The notes under the pieces were generated by a model that ran no database searches, was not told the origin of the DNA, and worked only from the letters and a program-made list of their open reading frames with translations. 64,000 nt of DNA from Carnegiea gigantea (Eukaryota > Streptophyta > Magnoliopsida > Caryophyllales > Cactaceae). Numbering within the stretch: position 1 is the first letter of the stretch; every line of letters begins with the position of its first letter. Location: contig JAKOGI010000086.1 in assembly GCA_029747015.1 (NCBI GenBank), positions 926,001-990,000 on the forward strand. The letters are read 5' to 3'. Position numbers and translations under genes: made by a program. Of this stretch, positions 45,943 to 57,738 are shown in pieces.

Positions 45943-48305
45943 TGTTAAGCCAAAAATTATGCATTGTTTTAATAATTATTTTGATTATATTATATATTTT
46001 ATTGCATCTAATTTACTTTATTTTATATATTTTTCAGGCTAGGCATTAATAAAATAAAAAGGGAAGAGAACACGTCGAAGTTTGAGTTTTACACACTTGG
46101 CTCTAAAGACGGTCCAAAAATAATAATTTATGAAAAATATTATTTCCATAATTGTTTAATTGGGCTAGGATTTCAAGAGTTGGAGAAGAGCTGGGAGTCT
46201 TGAGGGAGAAGGAAGAAGAAAACCCTATTCACTAACCCTAAACACCATCACCCTCACCATAATAAAAGGCCTCACGGCTGCCATCATCCTACAGCACGCA
46301 ACACTTCTTCATACCCTTCCCATCCTACCTCCTTCACCACAATCACCTCCATCATCTCCATCACGCACCTAAATCACTACCATCATCATCATATAGCCAC
46401 GCCCCTACATACTTCTTCACGGCACCTCCCTTCATTCGATCGTCATCATCATCCCATCATCATCAGACCCTTGCCCCTTCTCCTAAAACAACCACGCCTA
46501 ACTCCACATAAAGCCACACAGCCCTTCATCAATCATCTCCACACCACGATCACCTAAGCCAAATTGTGGCGTTCTCTTTCTTTTTTTTTGTTTATTTTAT
46601 TTTAGTTTATTTTATTTTGCTAGATTATTGTTAAACATGAATTATTTGGGTGTTTTGTGATTTTATTTTTAATATGAGTGAGTAAAATTTTTTGTGCTTA
46701 GTATAATCTATTTGAAACCATGCTAAATTAATTATTTTAAAACAAGTTTCAACTTTATTGCTTAGTTGATTTATATTCATGATTCTATAGCGATTAGTAT
46801 TTACCGTTCATGGTATTCGTGTTATATTAATTAGAATACATGCTAGTTAGTTTAATACGAATTCATAAGATAGTTTAAGAGGCTTTAATACATAAAAGTT
46901 ATCGGCTTTTAAGCATTAGTATCACCATAATTAATGATGGATGGCTCAAACCCATCTCTTTTAATTAGGTAATCGTTATGGATCTTTGTTAAATCGATTT
47001 GCTGATAAATTGGTTACAAAGCGTTAGATGATGTTTTTCTAGTATGTAATGCTCTACTTTGATTAAATTCTTGCGCTTGTGCATGGGTTATCAAAACTAG
47101 TAGGGTTTATATTAGGGGTGGACCTAATTAAACTATAATATAAGGAAAAACGGGGAAGATCCGCTGGTGGGTGTCTTCTACAGTCTAACCCATGGATGAA
47201 ATCGACTTGTATGTTGATGATAAATATTAATTTTAACGGTGGATATCGATTATGCTAAGCATTTTTCATAAATTTGATATCTTTTAATAATTATTTGTTC
47301 CTTTTAGTTAATTTGTTTAGTTTGTCAATTTTTATTCTTCAATTATTAGCTTTGATATAAATACCGTTTATCCCCCCCAAAGAGTAGTCTTTTAAGAGTG
47401 TCTTGCTAGTTTTAGATTAGTTAGATTTTGATTTTAAGAGTGATTATAATTTTCAGATTTGATTTATATTCTGCTTTGCCGTTTAATTACCAGTTTGTTA
47501 GAAATTAGGCTAAAAATAATTTCTTTTGCTTTTTTGTAATTTTTAATCAATCCTGGGGTTTATATAGTGTCCTGATCTGCCTCTACTTAATTTCGTAATT
47601 TTTGGGAATTATTTGATAATTTTTCAGAATTATTTTGTGAATTTAGTATGTGCAGGTTTTTATTTCAATAAATCTAGAAATTTCGTTTTTAATATTTATT
47701 TCACGTTTATTAGGCGTTATTGAGTCCAGAAAATTATGTCCTTAAACTAGGGTAATTTTGTTGATTAATTTCGTATTTATATTAGTGCAGTTCATTTTAT
47801 TTCTAATTTCAGATTGAATTTTCTGTTTTAGTTATCTACAGCGATTTTCTGTTTTGATTTTTCTGAAATTAATTCGATATAATTCAAGAGTTATAAGCTT
47901 ATAAACTTGAAGAATATTAGTTTAGGTCACTGTTTGTGATTTTTAATATTTATTTTCTGTTTATTATTTTCTGTTTTGATTTCTAGTTGAAGATTGAGTT
48001 ATTATTCTCTTTTTATTTTTCTAGATTATTTAGAATAGCTAATTACTGTTTTATTTTCAAAAATAAATCTAGAATATTTAGGAGTAATATTGAGCACTTT
48101 TCTAGATTTTTATTTATCAAATTTGATTTATGTTAGAATTACAAAGAGTAGAAACAATAAATTAGTGTAGTAAAATTATTTAGAATTAAACTAGCCTTTT
48201 GACATAATCTTTCCTTGTGGGATCGATCCCCACTTTCCTATGCTATAAAAATTATTTATAAATCAAAGTAGTGGTTAAATTTATAGCTCCACAATAAGCT
48301 TTACA
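45943..48305 (+). repeat. Array LTR 1
   Basis: TGTTAAGCC at 45943 to TTTACA at 48305, 2363 bp. A TATA-like ATAATAAAAGGCC at 46259..46271, conserved in all four copies, is followed by a CAT/CAC-rich leader (46290..46560). The later half is AT-rich. Followed by AATTT and the PBS. Confidence 0.92.
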
Positions 48306-48310
48306 AATTT

Positions 48311-48328
48311 TGGCACTGTTGCCGGGGA
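48311..48328 (+). promoter_or_regulatory. Primer-binding site of unit 1, Asp tRNA type
   Basis: TGGCACTGTTGCCGGGGA, five bases after the LTR, fits the Asp-tRNA complement except for two bases. Confidence 0.75.
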
Positions 48329-48429
48329 AAGAAAATTAAATTGCTAGTTTACTTCTATTTAATTTTACTACTTTTATTGCTTTGTTTTAACTCTAGTAAT
48401 TTCATTTGTTTGTAGATTTCCTATAATGT

Positions 48430-49920
48430 ATGAGATTAAGGAGTGGTAAGGAAATTAGAGAGGACAAGGAGCAAACATTGAAAGCTAAAAACAAAGAGAG
48501 TTTGCCTAACCCACTAAGCTTTAGGATTAAAGAGGTAAGAATGTCTACTCTTCGAGAACTTGTTGCCCCTAAATTAGAAACTCAACCAATGTCTATCACC
48601 TATGCTGTATTAGATAAACCCCTGAAACTGAACTCTGGATTCATCAACCTATTATCTAAGTTCCATGGATTAGCTGGAGATAACCCATACCGCCATATTA
48701 GCGAATTCCTTATTACTTGCTCTACTATGGTGCTTGAGGGGATTCCTGAAGACCAAATTAGATTACGAGCCTTTCCCTTTTCTTTGCTTGGTAATGCTAA
48801 AGATTGGTTGTATTACATACCTGCTGGATCGTTCTCTACATGGACTGCATTGCATAAATCATTTTTAGAGAAATTTTTTCCAGCATCCCGAATTGAATCT
48901 ATTAGGAAGGATATATGTGGAATCAAACAAATGAATGAGGAAACTCTTTGTGAGTACTGGGAAAGATTTAATAAATTATGTGCTCATTGTCCCTAACATC
49001 AAATAACTGAATAGTTATTGATTCAATATTTTTATGAGGGTTTGCTTCCTATGGATCGTAATATAGTTGATGCGGCTAGTAGGGGGGCTCTAGTTAATAA
49101 AACTCCAGCTGATGCTAGAAATTTATTTAATCTAATGGCCCAAAATACTCAGCAGTTTGGTGTTAGGTAGTCACAAGTTAAAAGGGTTGATGAGATTGGG
49201 TCTAGTTCATCTGTAGAGAGTCAGTTATCTCATATTACTGCGATGTTAGATAACATTGTTACGGGGAGAATTCAAAAAGCAGCCATATGTGGCATCTGTT
49301 GTCTAGAGGGGCATCCTACTGATGCATGTCCTACACTGCAAGAGGGTAATATTAATGCTGTCTTTTCTAACCAAGGTCAAAGGAGGTATGATCCCTATTC
49401 TAGCACTTATAATGAAGGACGGAGAGACCACCCTAATCTTAGGTATGGCCCTCAAACCAATCCACCTGATTTTGACCAAACATCTCGTTAACCTTCTAAT
49501 CAAGATAGGACCAACATCCTACTTTAACAAGTCCTTAAGAAAATGGATGATAGGTTCCAGATTTTGGAGACAACTCTTGAGCAGGTTCAAGAGAGACAGA
49601 CTGCAACTGATATCATCATTAGCGACTTGCAGGCTCAAATGAAAAATAGGTTATTATCTCATCCTTACCCCAACCCTAAGGAGAATATTAGTGCCATAAC
49701 ACTTAGGAGTGGGGAAGAGTTAAAAGAGCCTAGGAAGAGTAGAGCGGTTGAGCTTGAGTTAGAAGTCAAAGGAGCTGAACCAGAGTTAGACACAGAATCT
49801 GATCAAACTACTCAGGAAATAGGAGAGAAGAAAAGAAAATCTTATAAGCCAATTCCACCCTTTTCTAGCAGATTTCGAAGCCCTACTTCTAAGGTAAATG
49901 AGGTTAACTAAGAGATCTTA
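48430..49920 (+). pseudogene. gag: Unit 1 gag
   Basis: ATG at 48430 (M-R-L-R-S-G-K-E-I) opens 188 codons to a TAA at 48994-48996. The Retrotrans_gag capsid domain is clear: GDNPYRHISEFLITC, RLRAFPFSLLGNAKDWLYYIPAGS, TWTALHKSFLEKFFPASR, IKQMNEETLCEYWERFNKLCAHCP. After in-frame stops (also about 49012, 49168) the frame goes on to an intact zinc knuckle C-G-I-C-C-L-E-G-H-P-T-D-A-C at 49288..49329, then more stops (49489, 49526) and the coiled stretch ILETTLEQVQERQTATDIII with the phrase AITLRSGEELKEP. The last TAA (49909-49911) stands for a Gln codon of unit 2. Many of these stops are Gln codons in another unit. Gag would build the particle. Confidence 0.88.
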
Positions 49921-50701
49921 GAGACATTAAAGAAGGTAGAGATCAGCATACCTCTCCTTGATGCCATTACAGGTGCCTCGTGATGCTAAGTTCTTGAAAG
50001 AATTATGTACTGCGAAAAGAAAATTAGTAGGGAATGAAAAGATAAGTGTGGAAGAAAATGTGTCTGAAGTTTTTCAAAGGAAACTTCCCCCTCAGTGCAA
50101 AGACCCAGGTGTGTTTTCTATTCCTCGTAAGATAGGAAATCTTTACTTTGATAAGGCTATACTTGACTTAGGTGCCTCCATCAATGTTATGCCTAGGTCT
50201 GTTTATGACAAACGGAACTTACGAAAGTCAGAGAAAACTATTGTAGTGCTTTAGTTAGCTGATAGGAGCAGTATTCACCTAGATGGAGTGTTAGAGGATG
50301 ACTTAGTCCAAGTGAATGAACTTGTGTTTCCTGCTGATTTTTATGTGATGAACATGGGTGATGCATGTCATGATATTTCCATCTTGCTTGGCAGGCCATT
50401 TTTGAAAATAGGCAGGCCTAAAATTGATGCGCATAAAGGAATATTAACCATGGAATTCGATGGTGAAGTGATTAAATTTAATATTTTTGATGCCATGAGA
50501 TTCCCTGCCGATGTGAATTACGTTTATGCACTTGATGCTATCGCTGAGTTGCCCCAAGACATTCATGACTTATCTAATGAAGATGAATTTTCGACTACGC
50601 TTACTAAGAGTCTTAATCATGCTGAGTTTCAAAAAGTGCCCTACCAGATTAATGCTGATTTATTGGAAGAGATCCAACTAGAGGATCCAGGAGTTTTATG
50701 A
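49921..50701 (+). pseudogene. pol: Unit 1 aspartic protease
   Basis: After a frameshift near 49970, AKFLKELCTAKRKL and QRKLPPQCKDPG lead to the protease with D-L-G-A-S at 50166..50180 (in LDLGASINVMPRSVYD). A TAG at 50252-50254 stands for a Gln codon. The second open piece (50288..50701) has VLEDDLVQVNELVFPADFYV and ISILLGRPFLK and ends with TGA at 50699-50701. Homologous to B's protease. No RT follows. Confidence 0.88.
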
Positions 50702-51844
50702 AGTCGAGCCAACGACTATGAACAAAGGCGCTGGTTGGGAGGCAACCCAACGTTTTTAGGGAAGTACCCATTTAATTTTGCTTTCATTATTTCTTTCTTT
50801 TTGCATGCATTAGGGACTATGCATGAATTAAGTGTGGGGGGGTGCACCCTGCATTTAATTCCTGCAGTATTTATTCTTGAAAAAAAAATTTTTTTCTTAT
50901 AAATAATGCATGATATGAGTTTATGCTAGGCTTGCTTGCTTAAAAAAATTTTTTCCTAGCTATTTATAGTTTATTCTTTTATGACTGAAGATTTCTGGGC
51001 ATGTTAGCTGTCTTTCAGAGAAGTTTAAGTTGATCCTCATATAACTCTTTAATGAGTAACTATCATGATTGTTGATCTCATTTGGTCATGTATTATATCC
51101 ACTTCAGAGGCGATAAAATGACCTAGCCCATTTCCTAGACTATTGAATTAGTAGAATAACTCATTAAAGTCAGGAATGACAAGCATCCCTTTGAGGCATG
51201 CGCTAGCGGGTGCTATCCTTTGAGACAACACTGCTACTGGAAAGCTTGCTTCCCATACTAGTGAATCATTAAAATAAATAAAAGTAATGATGAAAATAAA
51301 ATCTTTGCTCCAACACCTCTATTCGGATGAGTGCGAGAAAGGGAGTGTTTAATTTCTAAGACCCTATATGGGCCTCGAATATGTGCGCAAGTGGAGTTGG
51401 AAAAAAATATATATATACAGAAGAAGAAGAAAAAAAAAGTACAAGGTAAGTTTAGAATCAATTTCAATAAGTTATTCTTTCTAGTTCAATTGTCTCTGTA
51501 GCCATACCGCACTTCAACTTTTCTATCGCAAACTTTTTGTACCTCTTGATCGGTGTATCCATACTTAAAAGGGATGGATAATTATTGATCTTATTGCTTC
51601 ATTAAAGAAGTGTTGTGAGGTTGATGAAGAAATGTCTTTGATGATAGTTGGATGTCTAGTAGTTATTCACTTATTGGAGGAAAAACTAATTAATTTTCAA
51701 TAAAACTGTTTTTAAAACAAGCCAATACCTAGTATGAATATCCTAGTTATGCATGACTTTATAAGAAAGGAAGAGGGTCAGTTTTTAGGTCGAATCTAAG
51801 ATTTCTTTGTACGAGGACATCCAAAGTCTAAGTGTGGTGGAATT
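50702..51844 (+). other. Unit 1 3' non-coding region
   Basis: No gene. It begins GAAGTCGAGCCAACGACTATG and the Athila motif TTGGGAGGCAACCCAACG (about 50735..50752), then a PPT-like AAGTGTGGGGGGGTGC (50830..50845), an A-rich tract (51418..51440) and the LTR-adjacent tract AAGTGTGGTGG at 51830..51840. The motif normally follows integrase and the 3' ORF; here it follows protease directly. Confidence 0.7.
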
Positions 51845-54216
51845 TGCTAAGCCAAAAATCATGCATTGTTTTAATAATTATTTCGATTATATTATATATT
51901 TTATTGCATCTAATTTACTTTATTTTGTATATTTTTCAGGTTGGGCAATAATAAAATAAAAAGGGAAGAAAAGACGTCGAAGTTCGAGTTTTACATGCTT
52001 GGCTTTAAAGACGGTCCAAAAATAATAATTTATGAAAAATATTATTTCCATAATTATTTAATTGGGCTAGGGTTTCAAGAGTTGGAGAAGAGGTAGAAGT
52101 TTAGAGGGAGAAGGAAGAAGAAAACCCTATTTACTAACCCTAAACACCATCACCCTCACCATAATAAAAGGCCTCACGGCTGCCATCATCCTACACCACG
52201 CCACACTTCTTCATACCCTTCCCATCCTACCTCCTTCACCACAATCACCTCCATCATCTCCATCACGCACCTAAATCACTACCATCATCGTCATATAGCC
52301 ACGCCCCTCCATACTTCTTCACGGCACCTCCCTTCATCCGATCGTCATCATCATCCCATCATCATCAGACCCTTGCCCCTTCTCCTAAAACAGCCACGCC
52401 CAACTCCACATAAAGCCATGCAGCGCTTCATCAATCATCTCCACCATGATCACCTAAGCCAAATTGTGGCATTCTCTTTCTTTTTTTTTTTTTGCTTACT
52501 TTATTTTATTTTAGTTTATTTTATTTTGTTTAGATTATTGTTAAACATGAATTATTTGGGTGGATTTTGTGATTTTATTTTTAATATCAGTAAGTAAAAT
52601 TTTTGGTGCTTAGTATAATCTATTTGAAACCATGCTAAATTTATTATTTTGAAACAAGTTTCATACTTTATTGTTTAGTTGATTTATATTCATGATTCTA
52701 TAGCGATTAGCATTTACCGTTCATGATATTCGTGTTATATTAATTAGAATGCATGCTAGTTAGTTTAATACGAATTCATAAGATAGTTTAAGCGGCTTTA
52801 ATACATAAAAGTTATCGTCTTTTAAGCATTAGTATCACCCTAATTAATCATGCATGGCTCAAACTCATGTCTTTTAATTAGATAATTGTTATGGATCTTT
52901 GTTAAATCGATTTGCTAGTAAATTGGTTACAAAGCATTAGATGATGTTTTTCTAGTACGTAATGCTCTAGTTTGATTAAATTCTTGCGCTGGTGTATGGG
53001 TTATCAAAACTAGTAGGGTTTATATTGGGCTGAACCTAATTAAACTATAATATAAGGAAAAATGGGGAAGATCCGCTGGTGGGCATCTTCTATAGTCTAA
53101 CTCATGGATGAAATCGACTAGTGTGTTGATGATAAATATTAATTTGCATGGTGGATATAGATTATGCTAAGCATTTTTCATGAATTTGATATCTTTTGAT
53201 AATTATTTGTTACTTTTAGTTAATTTGTTTAGTTTATCAATTTTTATTCTTCAATTATTAGCTTTGATATAAATACCGTTTACCCCCCCAAGAGTAGTCT
53301 TTTAAGAGTGTTTTGGTAATTTTAGATTACTTAGATTTTGATTTTTAGAGTAATTATAATTTTTAGATTTGATTTACATTCTGCTTTGCCGTTTAATTAC
53401 CGGTTTGTTAGAAATTAGGTTAAAAACAGTTTCTTTTGCTTTTTTCCAATTTTTAATTAATCCTAGGGTTTATATAGTGTGTTCATCTGCCTCTATTTAA
53501 TTTTGTAATTTTTGGGAATTATTTGATAATTTTTCAGAATTATTTCGTGAATTTGATATGTGTAGATTTTTATTTCAATAAATCTAGAAATTTCGTTTTT
53601 AATGTTTATTTCACATTTATTAGGTGTTATTGAGTCCAAAAAATTATGTCCTTAAATTAGGGCAATTTTGTTGATTAATTTCATATTTATATTAGTGCAG
53701 TTTATTTTATTCCTAATTTCATATTGAATTTTCTGTTTTAGCTATCTGCAGCGATTTTCTGTTTTGACTTTTCTGAAATTAATTTGATATAATTCAGGAG
53801 TTATAAGCTTATAAACTTGAAGAATATTAGTTTGGGTCACTATTTGTGATTTTTAATATTTATTTTCTGTTTATTATTTTCTATTTTGATTTCTAGTTGA
53901 AGATTGAGTTATTATTCCCTTTTTATTTTTTTAGATTATTTAGGATAGCTATTTAATATTTTATTTCCAAAAATAAATTTAGAATATTTAGGAGTAACAT
54001 TGAGTACTTTTCCAGATTTTTATTTATTAAATTTGATTTATTTTAGAATTACACAGAGTAGAAAAAAATAAATTAGTGTAGTAAAATCATTTAGAATTAA
54101 ACTAGCCTTTTGACATAATCTTTCCTCGTGGGACCGATCCCTACTTTCCTGTGCTATAAAAATTATTTATAAATCGAAGCAGTGGTTATATTTGTAGCTC
54201 CACGATAAGCTTTACA
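51845..54216 (+). repeat. Array LTR 2, shared by units 1 and 2
   Basis: TGCTAAGCC at 51845 to TTTACA at 54216, 2372 bp. TATA-like ATAATAAAAGGCC at 52161. It is at once the 3' LTR of unit 1 and the 5' LTR of unit 2. Differs from LTR 1 by roughly 5-8%. Confidence 0.92.
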
Positions 54217-54221
54217 AATTG

Positions 54222-54239
54222 TAGCGCCGTTATCGAGGA
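54222..54239 (+). promoter_or_regulatory. Primer-binding site of unit 2, decayed
   Basis: TAGCGCCGTTATCGAGGA, five bases after the LTR: the same site as in units 1 and 3 with several changes. Confidence 0.6.
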
Positions 54240-54340
54240 AAGAAAATTAAATTGCTAGTTTACTTCTATTTAATTTTACTACTTTTATTGCTTTGTTTTA
54301 ACTCTAGTATTTTCATTTGTTTGTAGATTTCCTATAATGT

Positions 54341-55800
54341 ATGAGATTAAAGAGCTGTAAGGAAATTGGAGAGGACAAGGAGCAAACATTGAAAGCTAAA
54401 ACAAAGAGAGTCAGCCTAACCCAATAAGTTTTAAGGTTAAAAAGGTAAGAATGTCTACTCTTCGGGAACTTGTTGCCCCTAACTTACAAAACCAACCAAT
54501 GTCCATTACCTATGCTGTATTAGATAAACCCCTGAAACTAAGCTCTGGATTCATCAACCTATTATCTAAGTTCCATGGATTAGCTGGAGAGGACCCATAC
54601 CGTCATATTAGCGAATTCCTTATTACTTGCTCTGCTATGGTGCCTGAGGGGATTCCTGAAGACCAAATTAGATTACGAGCCTTTCCCTTTTCTTTGCTCG
54701 GTAATGCTAAAGATTGGTTGTATTACATGCCCGCTGGATTGTTCTCTACATGGACTGCATTGCATGAATCAGTTTTCGAGAAATTTTTTCCAGCATCCCG
54801 AATTGGATCTATTAGGAAGGATATATGTGGAATCAAACAAATGAATGGGGAAACTTTATCTGAGTACTGGGAAAGATTTAATAAATTGTGCGCTAGTTGT
54901 CTCCAACATCAAATAACTGAACAGTTGTTGATTCAATATTTTTATGAGGGTTTGCTTCCTATGGATCGTGATATGGTTGATGCTGCTAGTGGGGGGCTCT
55001 GGTTAATAAAACTACAGCTGATGCTAGAAATTTATTTAATCTAATGGCCCAAAATACTCAGCAGTTTGGTGCTAGGGAGTCACAAGTTAAAAGGGTCAAT
55101 GAGATTGGGTCTAGTTCATCTGTAGAGAGTCAGTTATATCACATTACTGCGATGTTAAATAAGATTGTTATTGGGGGAAGCCAAAAAGCAGTCATATGTG
55201 GCATTTGTTGTTTAGAGGGGTATCCTACTGATGCATGTCCTATACTGCAAGAGAATAATGTTAATACTGTCTATTCTAACCAAGGTCAAAGGAGGTATGA
55301 TCCCTATTCTAACATTTATAATGAAGGATGGAGAGACCACCCTAATCTTAGATATGGCCCTCAAACTAATCCACCTGGTTTTGACCAAACATCTCGTCAA
55401 TGTTCTAATCAAGATAGGACCAACTTCCAACTTGAACAAGTCCTTCCAGATTTTGAAGACAACTCTTAAGCAGGTTCAACAGAGACAGACTACAACAGAT
55501 ATCATCATTAGCAACTTGCGGGCTCAAATGCAAAATAGGTTGCGATCTCAGCCTTGCCCCAACCCTAAGGAGAATGTTAGTGCCATAACACTTAGGAGTG
55601 GGAAAGAGTTAAAAGAGCCTAGGAAGAGTAGAGAGGTTGAGCTTGAGTTAGAGGTCAAAGGAGCTAAACCAGAGTTGGACACAGAATCTGATCAAACTAC
55701 TAAGGAAATAGGAGAGTAGAAAAGAGAATCTTATAAGCCAATTCCACCCTTTCTTAGTAGATTTCGAAGCCCTACTTCTAAGATAAATGAGGTTAACCAA
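54341..55800 (+). pseudogene. gag: Unit 2 gag
   Basis: The ATG at 54341 corresponds to unit 1's start, but one A is missing in an A run near 54400, so the main open piece begins at 54451 and runs 197 codons to 55044 through the whole capsid domain (EDPYRHISEFLITC, LLGNAKDWLYYMPAG). A slip in a G run near 54990 breaks it. The second open piece 55044..55469 holds the knuckle C-G-I-C-C-L-E-G-Y-P-T-D-A-C, where the zinc-binding His is Tyr. A deletion of about 19 bp near 55445 ends it; AITLRSGKELKEP follows in another frame. It has fewer stops than unit 1. Confidence 0.88.
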
Positions 55801-56590
55801 GAGATCTTAGAGGCATTAAAGAAGGTAGAGATCAACATACCTCTCCTTGATGCCATTAAACAGGTGCCTCGTTATGCTAAGTTCTTGAAAGAATTATGTA
55901 CTGCTAAAAGAAAATTAGTACGGAATGGAAAGGTAAGTGTGGAAGAAAATGTGTCTGCAGTTTTTCAAAGGAAACTTCCCCCTAAGTGCAAAGACCCAGG
56001 TGTGTTTTCTATTCCTTGTAAGATAGGAAATCTTTACTTTGATAAGGCTATGCTTGACTTGGGTGCGTCCATTAATGTTATGCCTAGGTCTGTTTATGAC
56101 AAAGTGAACTTAGGAAAGTTAAAGAAAACTGGTGTAGTGCTTCAGTTAGCTGATAGGAGCAGTAGTCACCCAGATGGAGTGTTAGAGGATGTCTTAGTCC
56201 AAGTGAATGAACTTGTGTTTCCTGCTAATTTTTATGTGATGAACATGGGTGATGCATGTCATGATATTACCATCTTACTCGGCAGGCCATTTTTGAAAAC
56301 AGCTAGGACTAAAATTGATGTGCATAAATGAACATTAACTATGGTATTCGATGGTGAAGTGATTGAATTTAATATTTTTGATGCCATGAGATTCCCTACC
56401 GATGTGAATTACGTGTGTACAATTGATGTTATCGCTGAGTTGCCCTAAGACATTCATGACTTATCCAATGAAGATGAATTTTCGACTATGTTTACTACGA
56501 GTCTTGATCATGCTGAGTTTCAAAAAACGCCCTACCAGATTAATGCTGATTTATTGGAAGAGATCCAACTATAGGATCTAGGAGCTTCAT
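55801..56590 (+). pseudogene. pol: Unit 2 aspartic protease
   Basis: The open piece 55864..56331 carries AKFLKELCTAKRKL, QRKLPPKCKDPG, the active site LDLGASINVMP (D-L-G-A-S at about 56057..56071) and the end signature ITILLGRPFLK. A TGA (56329-56331) cuts the C-terminal tail, which continues with further stops to about 56590. The catalytic core is the least damaged of the three units. Confidence 0.88.
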
Positions 56591-57738
56591 GAAGTCGAGC
56601 CAATGACTATAAACAAAGAAGCTGGTTGGGAGGCAACCCAGCGTTTTTAGGAAAGTACGCATTTAATTTTGCTTTCATTATTTCTTTCTTTTTGCATGCA
56701 TTAGGGACTATACATGAATTAAGTGTGGGAGGTGCATCCTGCATTTAATTCCTGTAGTATTTATTCTTGAAAAAAAATTTTTTTTTCTCATAAACAATGC
56801 ATGATATGAATTTATGCTAGGCTTGCTTGCTTTAAAATTTTTTTTCCTAGCTATTTATAGTTTATTCTTTTATTAGTGGAGATTTCTGAGCATGGTAGCT
56901 GTCTTTCAGAGAAGTTTAAGTTGATTCTCATATAACTCTTTAATGAGTAACTATCATGATTGTTCATCACATTTGGTCATGTATTATATTCGCTTCAAAG
57001 GCGATAAAATGACCTAGCCCATTTCTGGGACTATTGAATTAGTAGAATTACTCATTAAAGTCGGGAATGACAAGTATTCCCTTTGAGGCATGTGCTACTA
57101 GGTGCTATCCTTTGAGGCAATACTACCACTGAAAAGCTTGCTTCCCATACTAGTGAATCATTAAAATAAATAAAAGTTATGATGAAAATAAAATCTTTGC
57201 TCCAACACCTCTATTTGGATGAGTGTGAGATAGGGAGTGTTTAATTTCTAAGACCCTATATGGGCCTCGAATATGTGCGCAAGTGGAGTTGGAAAAAATA
57301 TATATATATACAGAAGAAGAAGAAAAAAAAAAGTACAAGGTAAGTTTAGAATCAATTTCAATAAGTTATTCCTTCTAGTTCAATTGTCTCTGTAGCCATA
57401 CCGCACTTCAACTTTTCTATCGCAAACTTTTTGTACCTCTTGATCGGTGTATCCATACTTAAAAGGGATGGATAATTATTGATCTTATTGCTTCATTAAA
57501 GAAGTGTTGTGAGCTTGATGAAGAAATGTCTTTGATGATAGTTGGATGTCTAGTAGTTATTCACTTATTGGAGGAAAAACTAATTAATTTTCAATAAAAC
57601 TGTTTTTAAAACAAGCCAACACCTAGTATGAATATCCTAGTTATGCATGACTTTATAAGAAAGGAAGAGGGTCAGTTTTTAGGTCGAATCTAAGATTTCT
57701 TTGTACGAGGACATCCAAAGTCTAAGTGTGGTGGAATT
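56591..57738 (+). other. Unit 2 3' non-coding region
   Basis: Same layout as unit 1: TTGGGAGGCAACCCAGCG (about 56626), PPT-like AAGTGTGGGAGGTGC (about 56721), an A-rich tract (57318..57332) and AAGTGTGGTGG just before the LTR. No gene. Confidence 0.7.

Noticed and set aside
46380..46460. Regular CAT repeats considered as a CRISPR-like or satellite array
   Set aside because: Simple-sequence repeat within the LTR leader; no repeat-spacer structure and present once per LTR.
51258..51467. Phe-rich minus-strand ORF, also at 63035..63244
   Set aside because: Antisense of the A-rich tract in the 3' non-coding region; recurrence follows from the array period.
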